Source of the DNA: Mycobacterium sp. GA-0227b
GTDB lineage: Bacteria > Actinomycetota > Actinomycetes > Mycobacteriales > Mycobacteriaceae
NCBI RefSeq assembly: GCF_001499855.1
Contig: NZ_LQIK01000005.1
Coordinates: forward strand, 124,001-188,000
Length of the DNA stretch: 64,000 nt
Reading direction: 5' to 3'
Shown here: piece after piece, positions 41,059-50,570 of the stretch
How the letters are laid out: every line of letters starts with the position of its first letter
How positions within the stretch are numbered: position 1 is the stretch's first letter
The notes under the pieces: generated by a model
Databases searched by the model: none
Told to the model about the DNA's origin: nothing
Seen by the model: only the letters and a program-made list of their open reading frames with translations
Made by a program: the position numbers and the translations under genes

Positions 41059-42315
41059 GTGACAGCGAACGCAGATCCCTACGACGAGTTCGACCGCGAG
41101 CGACGGGCGGTCGAGCCACCGAAGGGTGCCGCGCTGCCGGGCGCCGACAATCATCACCGCACCGATTTCGCGCGGGACCGGGCCCGGGTGCTGCACTGTG
41201 CGGCGCTGCGCCGGCTGGCCGACAAGACGCAGGTGGTCGGGCCGCGCCAGGGCGAGACACCGCGCACGCGGCTGACCCACTCGCTGGAAGTCGCCCAGAT
41301 CGGCCGCGGGATGGCGATCGGGTTGGGCTGCGACCCCGACCTCGTCGACCTCGCCGGGTTGGCCCACGACATCGGGCATCCGCCCTACGGGCACAACGGC
41401 GAGCGCGCGCTGAACGAGATCGCCGCTGACTGCGGCGGCTTCGAGGGCAACGCGCAGAACTTCCGCATCCTGACCCGACTAGAGCCGAAAGTCGTTGCCG
41501 CCGATGGCGAAAGCGCGGGCCTGAACCTCACCCGCGCCGCTCTGGACGCCGTCACCAAGTACCCGTGGCGGCGCGGCGAACGGCCGGCCAAGTTCGGTTT
41601 CTACGAGGACGACGTGCCCGCCGCCGAGTGGGTGCGCACCGGTGCGCCCGCCGGCAAGCCGTGCTTGGAGGCCCAGGTGATGGACTGGGCCGACGACGTC
41701 GCGTATTCCGTGCACGACGTCGAGGACGGCGTGGTGTCCGGTCGCATCGACATGCGGGTGCTGGCCGACAACGACGCGGCCGCCGAGTTGGGCCGGCTGG
41801 GGGAGGCGAGCGGGATGGGCGCCGGGCTGCGCTCCGACGATCTGGTGGCCGCGGCGGCGCGACTCTCTGACCTGCCGGTCGTGGCCGCCGTCGGCAAATA
41901 CGACGGAACCTTGTCGGCCTCGGTCGCGCTCAAACGGTTGACCAGCGAATTGGTCGGCCGGTTCGCCTCCGCGGCCATCGCGGCCACCCGCGAGGAATCC
42001 GGACCGGGTCCGGTGGTCCGCTACCAGGCCGACGTGCGCGTCCCGGAACTGGTCCGGGCCGAGGTCGCGGTGCTCAAGATCCTGGCGCTGCAGTTCATCA
42101 TGTCCGACCCTCGGCATCTGGAGCTGCAGGCACAGCAGCGCGAGCGCGTTCACCGGGTGGTGGCGTGGTTGGCCGCGGGCGCCCCGGCCACCCTCGACCC
42201 GATCTTCGTTCCGGCGTTCAACGCCGCAGGCGACGACGGCGCCCGGCTGCGCGTGGTCATCGACCAGGTTGCGTCCTTCACAGAGGGCCGGTTGGAGCGG
42301 TTGGAACCGGCCTAA
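41059..42315 (+). CDS. dgt: Deoxyguanosinetriphosphate triphosphohydrolase-like protein Dgt
   Basis: 418 aa HD-domain dNTPase. Metal ligands are visible: [10 protein letters not shown] (H), [15 protein letters not shown] (HD and H) near residue 102, and [18 protein letters not shown] (D). It hydrolyses dNTPs to nucleoside and triphosphate. GTG 41059 ([15 protein letters not shown]) matches the start of the M. tuberculosis protein; earlier TTG/GTG starts at 41035 and 41038 are less likely. It precedes dnaG in the conserved order. Confidence 0.93.
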   Translation: MTANADPYDEFDRERRAVEPPKGAALPGADNHHRTDFARDRARVLHCAALRRLADKTQVVGPRQGETPRTRLTHSLEVAQIGRGMAIGLGCDPDLVDLAGLAHDIGHPPYGHNGERALNEIAADCGGFEGNAQNFRILTRLEPKVVAADGESAGLNLTRAALDAVTKYPWRRGERPAKFGFYEDDVPAAEWVRTGAPAGKPCLEAQVMDWADDVAYSVHDVEDGVVSGRIDMRVLADNDAAAELGRLGEASGMGAGLRSDDLVAAAARLSDLPVVAAVGKYDGTLSASVALKRLTSELVGRFASAAIAATREESGPGPVVRYQADVRVPELVRAEVAVLKILALQFIMSDPRHLELQAQQRERVHRVVAWLAAGAPATLDPIFVPAFNAAGDDGARLRVVIDQVASFTEGRLERLEPA

Positions 42316-42355
42316 GCGTGATCGCGCCCGACGCCGGGCGCTCTAGACTGGCCCG

Positions 42356-44287
42356 GTGGCCGGCCGCATTCCTGATCGCGACATCGCGGCCATCCGTGAC
42401 CAGGTTCGCATCGAGGACGTCGTCGGCGACTACGTGCAGCTGCGGCGGGCCGGTGCAGACTCGATGAAGGGTCTGTGTCCGTTTCACGACGAGAAGTCGC
42501 CGTCGTTTCATGTGCGGCCCAACCACGGCCACTTCCACTGTTTCGGCTGCGGTGAGGGTGGCGACGTCTACGCGTTCGTCCAGAAGATCGAACACGTCAG
42601 CTTCGTCGAATCGGTCGAACTGCTCGCCGACCGCGTCGGCTACACGATCACCTACACCGGCGCGTCGACCACGAACGTGCAGCGCGACCGCGGCAGCCGC
42701 AGCCGGTTGCTTGCGGCCAACGCGGCCGCGCAGGAGTTCTACGCGACCGCGCTGGAGTCCGACGAGGCCGCGCCCGCGCGCCAGTACCTGATCGAACGCA
42801 ACTTCGACGCTCAGGCGGCCAAGCGGTTCGGCTGCGGCTTCGCCCCGTCCGGCTGGGACACGCTCACAAAACACCTGCTGCGCAAGGGATTCGAGTTCAA
42901 GGAGCTCGAGGCGGCCGGGCTGTCCCGCGAAGGCAAACGCGGACCGATGGACCGCTTCCACCGCCGGCTGCTGTGGCCGATCAGGGCCAGCGGCAGCGAG
43001 GTGATCGGTTTCGGCGCCCGACGCATCTTCGACGACGACCCGATGGAAGCCAAGTACGTCAACACACCCGAAACCGTGCTGTACAAGAAGTCCTCGGTGC
43101 TGTTCGGACTGGACCTGGCCAAGCGCGACATCGCCAAGGGGCATCAGGCCGTGGTGGTCGAGGGCTACACCGACGTAATGGCCATGCACCTGTCCGGGGT
43201 GACGACGGCGGTCGCGTCGTGCGGAACCGCGTTCGGCGACGACCACCTGTCGATGCTGCGGCGACTGATGATGGACGACAATTTCTTTCGCGGCGAACTG
43301 ATCTACGTCTTCGACGGGGACGCCGCGGGGCGCGCCGCGGCGATCAAGGCGTTCGAGGGTGAGCAGAACCTGGCGGGGCAGTCGTTCGTGGCGGTGGCCC
43401 CAGAAGAGAAATTAGCCGGGATGGATCCGTGTGACATCCGGCTTCATTTCGGCGAGGGTGCGCTGCGCGATCTGGTGGCGCGACGAACTCCGTTGTTCGA
43501 GTTCGCGATTCGCACCGCGCTGGCCGAGCACGACCTCGACAGCGCAGAGGGCCGGGTGTCGGCGCTACGCCGGTGCGTACCGATGGTGGCGCGCATCAAG
43601 GAGCCGATGCTGCGCGACGAGTACGCCCGACGGCTGGCGGGCTGGGTCGGCTGGGCCGACGACACGCAGGTGTTGACGCGGGTTCGCGAGGAGGCCCAGA
43701 AGCGCGGTCTGCCCGACCGCGGCGGTCGGCGGCGCGGCGCGACCGAACAGGCGCAGCCGCGCAGAGCCCGCACCCCCGAGGCGGGGCCGCGGCCCGATCC
43801 GGCCGATCCGACGCTGTGGCCGCAGCGCGAAGCGCTCAAATCCGCGCTGCAGTATCCGGCGCTGGCGGGCCCGGTGTTCGACTCGCTGACCGTCGAGAGC
43901 TTCACGCATCCGGGTTATGCCGCGGTGCGACAGGCCATCGAGGCCGCCGGCGGGACGTCGACGGGGCGGTCCGGCGCGGAATGGATCGAGACGGTCCGCT
44001 CCAACGTCGCGACGCCCGCGGCGGCGAACCTGGTCAACGAACTGGGAGTCGAGGCCATCAACGTCGACGACGACGAGCGGTTGCCGCGCTACATCGGCGG
44101 GGTGCTGGCCCGGCTGCAGGAGGTGTGGGTGGGCCGCCAGATCGCCGAGGTGAAGTCCAAGCTGCAGCGCATGTCGCCGGTTGAGCAGGGCGACGAGTAT
44201 CACGCGTTGTTCGGGGACCTGGTCGCGATGGAGGCGTATCGCCGCAGCCTGCTGGAACAGGCGAGCGGCGACGACATCTCTGCGTAG
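42356..44287 (+). CDS. dnaG: DNA primase DnaG
   Basis: 643 aa (M. tuberculosis about 639). N-terminal CHC2 zinc finger (CPFHDEKSPSF ... CFGCGEGG, residues about 40-65), TOPRIM core (VVVEGYTDVMAMH, FDGDAAGRAA) and a C-terminal DnaB-binding domain (from about 480). It makes RNA primers for replication. GTG 42356 gives MAGRIPDRDIAAIRDQV, the normal N-terminus. It is separated from dgt by 40 bp. Confidence 0.96.
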   Translation: MAGRIPDRDIAAIRDQVRIEDVVGDYVQLRRAGADSMKGLCPFHDEKSPSFHVRPNHGHFHCFGCGEGGDVYAFVQKIEHVSFVESVELLADRVGYTITYTGASTTNVQRDRGSRSRLLAANAAAQEFYATALESDEAAPARQYLIERNFDAQAAKRFGCGFAPSGWDTLTKHLLRKGFEFKELEAAGLSREGKRGPMDRFHRRLLWPIRASGSEVIGFGARRIFDDDPMEAKYVNTPETVLYKKSSVLFGLDLAKRDIAKGHQAVVVEGYTDVMAMHLSGVTTAVASCGTAFGDDHLSMLRRLMMDDNFFRGELIYVFDGDAAGRAAAIKAFEGEQNLAGQSFVAVAPEEKLAGMDPCDIRLHFGEGALRDLVARRTPLFEFAIRTALAEHDLDSAEGRVSALRRCVPMVARIKEPMLRDEYARRLAGWVGWADDTQVLTRVREEAQKRGLPDRGGRRRGATEQAQPRRARTPEAGPRPDPADPTLWPQREALKSALQYPALAGPVFDSLTVESFTHPGYAAVRQAIEAAGGTSTGRSGAEWIETVRSNVATPAAANLVNELGVEAINVDDDERLPRYIGGVLARLQEVWVGRQIAEVKSKLQRMSPVEQGDEYHALFGDLVAMEAYRRSLLEQASGDDISA

Positions 44288-44351
44288 CAGGTGGTAACGC
44301 GATATGGTGGGCGCGCTATAAACCGTCGGAGACGGTCAGGAAGGCGGGCAC

Positions 44352-44648
44352 GTGACATCGATCAACAACCGGGCGCGGCGGCTCGTCGCTGCAGGCGCGT
44401 TCGCGGTGGCCGCGGTCGCGGCTCCGTTCGCGGCAGCCGTGCTGGGATCGACGGCGATTGATGCTCAGGCAGCGCCGGCCTGCCTGGCATGGTTCGGCAA
44501 CAAGGAAGACGGCAAGTGCCTGTCGTACTCCAACGGCAACGGCGTCAACGTCGGCACACCGGAGGTCGGCCTCAACGGATCGGACGGGGTCGGCATCAAC
44601 ACTTCGCCCATGTTCCCCGGCCAGACCATCAACGACCCGTACCGTTAA
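44352..44648 (+). CDS. Small secreted protein of unknown function
   Basis: 98 aa. GTG 44352 has an AGGAAGGCGG ribosome binding site. A signal peptide (RARRLVAAGAFAVAAVAAPF) with likely cleavage after AQA near residue 40 leaves a roughly 58-residue mature peptide with two cysteines (ACLAW and GKCLSY) and a Gly/Asn-rich tail ending in PMFPGQTINDPYR. It resembles small exported mycobacterial proteins of unknown role. It overlaps the convergent membrane gene by 4 bp. Confidence 0.75.
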   Translation: MTSINNRARRLVAAGAFAVAAVAAPFAAAVLGSTAIDAQAAPACLAWFGNKEDGKCLSYSNGNGVNVGTPEVGLNGSDGVGINTSPMFPGQTINDPYR

Positions 44649-44899
44649 CGGACCTTCTCTCCTTGCTCGACATCGGGGCCGATCACCGTCGTCCCGTTGT
44701 CGATCTCCGTCAACGTGACCATCGGCGGGTCCGGCGACACCCGATCGGCGATCTTGCGCCGACCGGCGTCGATCACGGCTTTGGCCGCCGGGCTCTCGGT
44801 GACCGCCTTGTAGGTTCCGGCGATCTGCTCATATCGGCGACGGCCGGCCTTCGAGCCCAGTACATAGCCGACACCCAATACGACGAAATACCCGATCAC
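44645..44899 (-). CDS. YtxH-like small membrane protein (Rv2342-like)
   Basis: 84 aa from GTG 44899: one N-terminal membrane segment (IGYFVVLGVGYVLG) followed by SKAGRRRYEQI, a pattern seen in YtxH-type proteins, and a hydrophilic tail. GTG 44899 is preferred over ATG 44935 because GGAAGGGAC lies at the right distance upstream of it and the conserved part starts there. It occupies the Rv2342 position between dnaG and tRNA-Asn (from memory). Function unknown. Confidence 0.72.
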   Translation of the reverse strand: MIGYFVVLGVGYVLGSKAGRRRYEQIAGTYKAVTESPAAKAVIDAGRRKIADRVSPDPPMVTLTEIDNGTTVIGPDVEQGEKVR

Positions 44900-45047
44900 T
44901 GGGTCCCTTCCAGACGACGGTGTGTTCGGTCCCATCCTGCCTCACGTACCTGAGAGCGCGCGGGGCGACGGCGTATTGGCGGGTTCTGCGAGACGTAGGC
45001 TAGAGTCAACCCCCGGCCCGCACACTAGCGTGATCGCGGGTGAGCAG

Positions 45048-45123
<76 letters not shown>

Positions 45124-45197
45124 CCATCGTCCCGACTCCCCGATCTTCCGCCGTGTCGGCGCCGTCACAGCGCTCGCCGGCAGCGCATGATGGGCGC

Positions 45198-45566
45198 ATG
45201 GCCGATGCAGGGTTCTGGATCGCGTGGGGAATCCCCGCGCGCGGACGCGAAGTGCACGCTCTCGAACTCCTCAGACAGTCCACGACGGGCTATCTCGACC
45301 GCCTCCAGCGCGACGGGAGAATCGAGCGCTTCGACACCGCGATCCTTCGTCCGCAGAGCGTCGAACTCGGCGGGTTCATCCTGATCCAAGGCTCCCAGGA
45401 GCAGATCGACGCTCTGCGCCGCGACGACGAATTCCAGCAGTGGGTCACCCAGATCCAACTGGTGGCCGACCGGGTCGGAATGGTCGACGCCTGGGTCAAC
45501 GACGGCCTCGGCGAGGCCATGGGACTGTACGACGAAGCGCTGCGCAAGGCCGGCCTGCTCTCCTAG
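45198..45566 (+). CDS. Hypothetical protein, possible dimeric alpha/beta-barrel
   Basis: 122 aa, starting ATG 45198. The N-terminus FWIAWGIPARGREVHALELL and repeated strand-helix pattern (VELGGFILIQGSQEQIDALRRDDEFQQWV) recall small dimeric ferredoxin-like proteins (EthD/ABM type), but no catalytic motif is recognised. No signal peptide or membrane segment. The reading frame extends upstream across tRNA-Asn, so only the part from 45198 can be real. It stands alone between tRNA-Asn and the secreted DUF4185-type gene. Confidence 0.65.
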   Translation: MADAGFWIAWGIPARGREVHALELLRQSTTGYLDRLQRDGRIERFDTAILRPQSVELGGFILIQGSQEQIDALRRDDEFQQWVTQIQLVADRVGMVDAWVNDGLGEAMGLYDEALRKAGLLS

Positions 45567-45735
45567 TCGGCGTTGCTGGCCCCGGGGCCAGTCGCCAAAA
45601 CCCGTACACGATCAGAACCACAGGGACGCTTGTTGCTCATGCGACATTTGTCCTTTTTGCTGCGCGGTGCCTGCCGGTGCTATTAAATGGCGCTAATTGA
45701 CGGGGAGGGGGATTTCTTTCTCGTGGAGGGGAAGC

Positions 45736-48021
45736 GTGGGCGCAGCAAGGTACATCGGTCGTGTCGGCGGATTGGCCGTCGCTCTGGGCGTGGGCAGTGC
45801 GATTGCCTCGGGACACGGCATCGCAGCGGCCGAAACCACCGACTCACAACCAGGTAACTCCGCCAACTCCGAGCAATCCTCGACAGAGCCGTCGGGCGGA
45901 TCCGGGACCGGTGCCGCGACTTCAGCGACCGGCGTGACCACGGGTTCCAGTCGGACGTCGACAGAGACAGAGACCGAGACGGAGACCGAGACCGATACCG
46001 ACGGTCCGTCCGACGCGGACGCCGACGAGTCGAAGAACTCGACGACTACAACCACCGTCACCGGTGGTGTGACGGTCAGCGCGCAGACCAACACCGGGTC
46101 GGCGCCCGACGCCAAAGCACCGGAGGTCACCGTCGCCGCCGAGACGACGGCGACACCAGACGAGCCGAAACCGGAACCAGAACCCGAGCCCACCGCGACG
46201 ACAGAACCCGAACCAACGCGGACGCCGACAGCCGAACCGACCGCGACGCCGACAGCCGAACCGACGGTAACGCCGACAGCCGAGCCGGCCAAGAACTCAG
46301 TGGAAACTGCTGCGCGCAAACCGGATTCATCTCCATCGTCACAGTCGAAGCCCGACGGGGCCGCTACTGCGGCGATCGAACAACCGTCCGCCAGCGCTAC
46401 GGCACGCACGGTACAGTCGGTCTCGAATCCCGCTGCGGCGGTTCAGGAACCGACCAGGTTCGCAGTATTCGCCGATGCCCGTTCGTTGGCGGCGACGACC
46501 GACGACGTATCGTCGACGATGGCCGCTTTTCAGCCGACGTCGGCGACTACCCCGACCGCGCCGCCGAACCTGTTCACCACGGTGGCCAATGTCGTGTCCA
46601 GCGCGATCAATTGGGTCCTCAACCCGTTGGCCGGCACGGCGCCGACGACGCCCGCGCAACCGCCGCTGATCTGGGGCCTGCTCGCATTCGCTCGCCGCGA
46701 ATTCGAGAACCTCTTCTCGGCGTTGACGGGGCGGCCCACCCCGACGGCGACGACGCTGGTGGAACCCGCGACCAGGCTGGCGCTCGCAGCAGCGGCGGCG
46801 CCGGCGGGACCGCTCTACTCGCCCTTCCCCAACCCACAGGTGAGCCCGTCGACACAATTCGTTTCCTGGGTGACGGGCGCGTACAAATATCCCAACGATC
46901 CCCTCAGCGGATATTCGGACCTGATGGCCAACACCGTCGACCGCTACCGGGTGGGCGGCACGGACCTCGGCATCATGTGGGACAACGGCATTCCCGACGA
47001 TCCGAACACGCCGATCAACGAACACCAGATCCTGATCGCCGTCGGCGACACGTTCGCCGACGGGAACATGTCGGTGGACTGGCGGTCCAACACCATCTTC
47101 CGCAGCTCCGACTGGGACCTCGCCAACGGGATCGAGATTCCCAACGGTCAGTGGTACACCGGCAACATGTTCGGCGGCGCGCCGTTGGGACCCGACGGCA
47201 ACCCGAACCGGGCCAGGCAGGTCATCTTCGCCGAAGGTCTGCCCGCCGGTGTGACGCTCATCCCGACTGCGGGAATCTCGGTACCCACACCGGGCTCGCG
47301 GTTCGGCGCCATCCAGTACGTCAGTTTCATGTCGGTGTCCCAGTGGGGCTCACCGGGTTCGTGGACGACGAACTACTCGGCGATCGCGTGGTCCGACGAC
47401 AACGGCGAGACCTTCCATGTCGCGCCGCAGACCGTCCGCTACAACCAGCCGTGGAGCGGCAACCAGAACTTCCAGCAGTCGGCGTTCGTCCGGCCCGGCG
47501 ACGGATACGTCTACATGTACGGCACCCCCAACGGTCGACAAGGTGCCGCGTACCTGTCGCGGGTGCCCGAACAGGACATTCTGGACCTGACCAAGTACGA
47601 GTACTGGAACGGCGGAAACGCCGGCTTCTTCGGCTGGGGAGCGACCCCGGCCGGCTGGCGCAAGAACGACCCCGCCGCGGCCACGGCCGTGTTCGGAGTA
47701 GACCAGGGTGCCTGCGGCGTCGCCAATCCCGGCAACCAGGTCAGCGAAATGTCCGTGCAGTACAACAAGCAGTTGAACAAATATGTGGTGCTCCACGGCG
47801 ATCAGTTCAACAACATCGTGATGCGGACGTCGGACACCCCGCAGGGCACCTGGTCGAGCGCGAAGGTCCTGATGAGCCAGCAGCCCGGCGGCATCTACGC
47901 GCCGATGATGCATCCGTGGTCGCCGTCGACCCAGGGCACCGGTACCGACCTGTACTGGAACCTGTCGTTGTGGGACGACTACAACGTCATGCTGATGCGC
48001 ACGGACCTGTCCAAGGTGTGA
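45736..48021 (+). CDS. Large secreted DUF4185-type protein with Thr/Glu/Pro repeat region
   Basis: 761 aa from GTG 45736, which has a GAGGGGAAG ribosome binding site and begins the mycobacterial export motif GAARYIGRVGGLAVALGVG. After the signal peptide (cleavage near GIAAAE) comes a roughly 250-residue disordered region rich in Ser, Thr, Glu and Pro with repeats, then a connector. From about residue 370 a domain resembling the DUF4185 beta-propeller-like family follows (DLGIMWDNG, DWRSNTIFRSSDWD, YVYMYGTPNGRQGAAYLSRV, GIYAPMMHPWS). It probably acts at or outside the cell envelope; the activity is unknown. A TTG 39 bp upstream is an unlikely start. The next gene starts 3 bp after the stop. 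Confidence 0.82.
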   Translation: MGAARYIGRVGGLAVALGVGSAIASGHGIAAAETTDSQPGNSANSEQSSTEPSGGSGTGAATSATGVTTGSSRTSTETETETETETDTDGPSDADADESKNSTTTTTVTGGVTVSAQTNTGSAPDAKAPEVTVAAETTATPDEPKPEPEPEPTATTEPEPTRTPTAEPTATPTAEPTVTPTAEPAKNSVETAARKPDSSPSSQSKPDGAATAAIEQPSASATARTVQSVSNPAAAVQEPTRFAVFADARSLAATTDDVSSTMAAFQPTSATTPTAPPNLFTTVANVVSSAINWVLNPLAGTAPTTPAQPPLIWGLLAFARREFENLFSALTGRPTPTATTLVEPATRLALAAAAAPAGPLYSPFPNPQVSPSTQFVSWVTGAYKYPNDPLSGYSDLMANTVDRYRVGGTDLGIMWDNGIPDDPNTPINEHQILIAVGDTFADGNMSVDWRSNTIFRSSDWDLANGIEIPNGQWYTGNMFGGAPLGPDGNPNRARQVIFAEGLPAGVTLIPTAGISVPTPGSRFGAIQYVSFMSVSQWGSPGSWTTNYSAIAWSDDNGETFHVAPQTVRYNQPWSGNQNFQQSAFVRPGDGYVYMYGTPNGRQGAAYLSRVPEQDILDLTKYEYWNGGNAGFFGWGATPAGWRKNDPAAATAVFGVDQGACGVANPGNQVSEMSVQYNKQLNKYVVLHGDQFNNIVMRTSDTPQGTWSSAKVLMSQQPGGIYAPMMHPWSPSTQGTGTDLYWNLSLWDDYNVMLMRTDLSKV
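45961..46002 (+). repeat. Hexanucleotide tandem tract in the secreted protein gene
   Basis: Seven 6-bp units of the form AC[ACG]GA[GTC] encode alternating Thr-Glu/Asp. The tract lies in the disordered linker and is a candidate length-variable locus. Confidence 0.8.
46210..46281 (+). repeat. 24-bp tandem repeat in the secreted protein gene
   Basis: Three units (46210-46233, 46234-46257, 46258-46281) encode EPTxTPTA blocks, with variation at a few positions. It lies in the Pro/Thr-rich linker of the secreted protein. Confidence 0.8.
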
Positions 48022-48023
48022 GC

Positions 48024-48488
48024 ATGCTCAGACTGGCGCTCATCGGAATTCTCGTCGCACTGGCCAGCGCGCCGGTGGCCTGCGCTGAACCCGGCGCGCC
48101 ACCCGGAAGCGGCAGCTGCACAGCGGATCTCGAGGGCGCGATGACGCGGATGCCCGATGCCGACGGCCCGTCGGTGTGCCGGGGTGGTGCATGGCAGCCG
48201 GTGACCACGCCGCAACCGCCGGCCGATCGCTGGGTGAGCTTCGGCTCGCCGCTCAAACTGCACGGACAAGGCATGCGCAATCCGGACATGGTCTCGGGCA
48301 AATGGACTGCGACGCCTCAGAATTCGGCTGCGCAGTGCCGCGTGCAACAGCAGGAAGTGGTGATTCCCGGCCAGCTCAGCGCACCGGCAACGGCTGTCGG
48401 AGAGCCGGGTCAACGCCTGCAGTTCGAGGTGCCGCCCAGGATGTTCTTGATCGAACTGAGCGGCGACTGCCTGTGGGAGCGCCGCTGA
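48024..48488 (+). CDS. Small exported protein of unknown function
   Basis: 154 aa, ATG 48024, 3 bp after the DUF4185-type gene, so probably co-transcribed. The N-terminus LRLALIGILVALASAPVACAEP is a signal peptide; the Cys near its end is not in a good lipobox (PVAC lacks the usual hydrophobic residue at -3), so lipidation is uncertain. Further Cys in GSCTAD, SVCRG, AQCRV and GDCLW may form two disulphides. No family recognised. Confidence 0.7.
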   Translation: MLRLALIGILVALASAPVACAEPGAPPGSGSCTADLEGAMTRMPDADGPSVCRGGAWQPVTTPQPPADRWVSFGSPLKLHGQGMRNPDMVSGKWTATPQNSAAQCRVQQQEVVIPGQLSAPATAVGEPGQRLQFEVPPRMFLIELSGDCLWERR

Positions 48489-48494
48489 CCGCTT

Positions 48495-50468
48495 CTACTT
48501 CGGCTCGATCGTGCCCGCGCTGATCGCGTTCTGCTCGGTGTGCTCGTCGGCGTCGGGGATGCGCTCGGGGTGCAGCATCTCGGCGTAACGCAACTGCTCG
48601 GGGATGCCGAACCCGTCGACGAGCAGCTCCGCGTACGGCCGCAACGTGCGGCAGCGTTCGTTGATGCCGCGGGTGACGGCCTTGGCGCGCTCGGTGGAGA
48701 TGTAGCGGTGTTCGATGAACCAGGCCTTGTCCTCTTCGATCACCGACAGCGCATACAAGTCGCACACCATGTTGAGGATCTTGCGGGCCTCCTCGTCCTC
48801 ACATGAGTCGATACCCGCGACGAACGCTTCCAAGATGATGCGGTCGATGTGGGCGCGGGCGCTGTGCAGCACATGGTCTTGCACGGCGTTGAACGCGTCG
48901 AACTCGCTCATCTCCTTGGACTTGCCCTGCAGCCGGCGGGCCACCGTCGAGATCATGTACTCCTCGCGGTCCTCGAACATCTGGACCTGGGTGCCCCGGT
49001 TGAACAGGCTGCCTTCCTCCTCGTTGTCCTGCCGCGTGTCGAGGACGGTCTGCATGATCGTTTCGGCGGCAGTGCGTTTGAGCACTCGCTCGCCGGCAAA
49101 GTTGGCGGCGAACCGCACCCACTCGACCGGGCTCATGCTCTTGATGTCGTCGGCGTACGCCGTGAGCAGCTCCTTGGCCACCAACTGGGTCAGCACGTGA
49201 TTGTCGCCCTCGAAGGTGGTGAACACATCGGTGTCGGCTTTCAACGCGATCAGCCGGTTCTCGGCCATATAGCCTGCGCCACCGCATGCTTCGCGGGCTT
49301 CCTGGATCGCACGGGTGGCATGCCAGGTGTTGGCCGCCTTCAGGCCGGCCGCGCGCGCCTCCAGCTCACGCTGCTCCTCCGGGTCGGGATCCTCGGCGCT
49401 CTGCAGGTCATGGCACTTGGCCACGAGCTCGTTCTGGGCGAACTGCAGCGCATAGGATTTCGCGATCAACGGCAGCAGCCGACGCTGATGGACCAGGTAA
49501 TCCATGATGAGCACTTCGCCCTCGTCGTCAGGGGCAGTGAATTGCCTGCGCTGCAACGCATATCGAGTTGCGATGTCGAGGGCAACCCGCGCTGCGGCCG
49601 CCGCGCTGCCGCCGACGGTGACCCTTCCGCGGATCAAGGTGCCCAACATCGTGAAGAACCGGCGGCCGACGTTCTCGATCGGTGAGCTGTACGTGCCGTC
49701 GGCAGCCACGTCGCCGTACTTGTTGAGCAGGTTCTCGCGCGGAACCCGGACGTGGTCGAACTGGATGCGGCCGTTGTCGACGCCCGGCAGGCCACCCTTG
49801 TAGTGGCAGTCCGACGTGGTCACCCCCGGCAGGTCGTTTCCCTCGTCGTCGCGGATGGGCACCACGAGGCAGTGCACGCCGTGGCCCACCCCGTCCGGCG
49901 TGATCAGCTGTGCGAAAACCGCCGCCACACGTGCGGTTTCGGCGGCGCCACCGATGTAGTCCTTGCGCGACGTCGGCGTGGGGGAGTCGATGATGAACTC
50001 CTCGGTGGCCGGATCGTAGGTCGCGGTGGTCTCCAGTGACTGCACGTCGCTGCCGTGCCCGGTTTCGGTCATCGCGAAGCAGCCGAGCAGCTCGAGGTCG
50101 ATGATCTTCTTGACGTACTTCTCATGGTGGCGCTCGGTGCCGAGGTTTTCGATCGCGCCGCCGAACAGGCCCCACTGCACACCGGCCTTGACCATCAGCG
50201 ACAGGTCGGACATCGCCAGCATCTCGATCTGGGTGACCGCCGCGCCGACGTTTCCGTTGCCGCCGTGCTCCTTCTTGAACCCGTCCTCGGCCGAACCCTG
50301 GGCCGCCATGATCTTCAGCTGCTCGGCCACTTTGGTCCTGGCGATGACGGTGTTCGGGGTGTAGTGCGGGCGGAAGATCTCGTTCGACAGTTCCTCGCGC
50401 ATCCGGTTCTTCACATCGCGCCAACGGCCGTCGAGCGCATTGCACAGATGTTCCGCAGTGGTGGTCAT
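48495..50468 (-). CDS. Acyl-CoA oxidase/dehydrogenase family enzyme
   Basis: 657 aa, longer than ordinary FadE dehydrogenases (about 390-400) and in the range of acyl-CoA oxidase-type proteins. FAD-binding and substrate motifs: CFAMTETGHGSDV near residue 145, and VFTTFEGDNHVLTQL near 410 with the catalytic Glu of acyl-CoA oxidases. The C-terminal half is the extra oxidase helical domain. Expected role: first step of beta-oxidation of a long or branched acyl-CoA. ATG 50468 begins MTTTAEHLCNALDGRW; the longer open frame upstream is a shadow of the divergent gene. Confidence 0.85.
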   Translation of the reverse strand: MTTTAEHLCNALDGRWRDVKNRMREELSNEIFRPHYTPNTVIARTKVAEQLKIMAAQGSAEDGFKKEHGGNGNVGAAVTQIEMLAMSDLSLMVKAGVQWGLFGGAIENLGTERHHEKYVKKIIDLELLGCFAMTETGHGSDVQSLETTATYDPATEEFIIDSPTPTSRKDYIGGAAETARVAAVFAQLITPDGVGHGVHCLVVPIRDDEGNDLPGVTTSDCHYKGGLPGVDNGRIQFDHVRVPRENLLNKYGDVAADGTYSSPIENVGRRFFTMLGTLIRGRVTVGGSAAAAARVALDIATRYALQRRQFTAPDDEGEVLIMDYLVHQRRLLPLIAKSYALQFAQNELVAKCHDLQSAEDPDPEEQRELEARAAGLKAANTWHATRAIQEAREACGGAGYMAENRLIALKADTDVFTTFEGDNHVLTQLVAKELLTAYADDIKSMSPVEWVRFAANFAGERVLKRTAAETIMQTVLDTRQDNEEEGSLFNRGTQVQMFEDREEYMISTVARRLQGKSKEMSEFDAFNAVQDHVLHSARAHIDRIILEAFVAGIDSCEDEEARKILNMVCDLYALSVIEEDKAWFIEHRYISTERAKAVTRGINERCRTLRPYAELLVDGFGIPEQLRYAEMLHPERIPDADEHTEQNAISAGTIEPK

Positions 50469-50570
50469 GACTCGACGGTAGCCTTCTGCGCGGCACCGCA
50501 AACTGTGATGTCCTAAACCAAGGTGAACCTGAGTGGATCGCCGTCCCGGCGACCGGAGTTGAATCGAGCC

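Noticed and set aside
50513..50540. Iron-box-like AGGTGAACCT upstream of the VIT1-type gene
   Set aside because: The short palindrome has the wrong spacing for IdeR and matches the consensus poorly.
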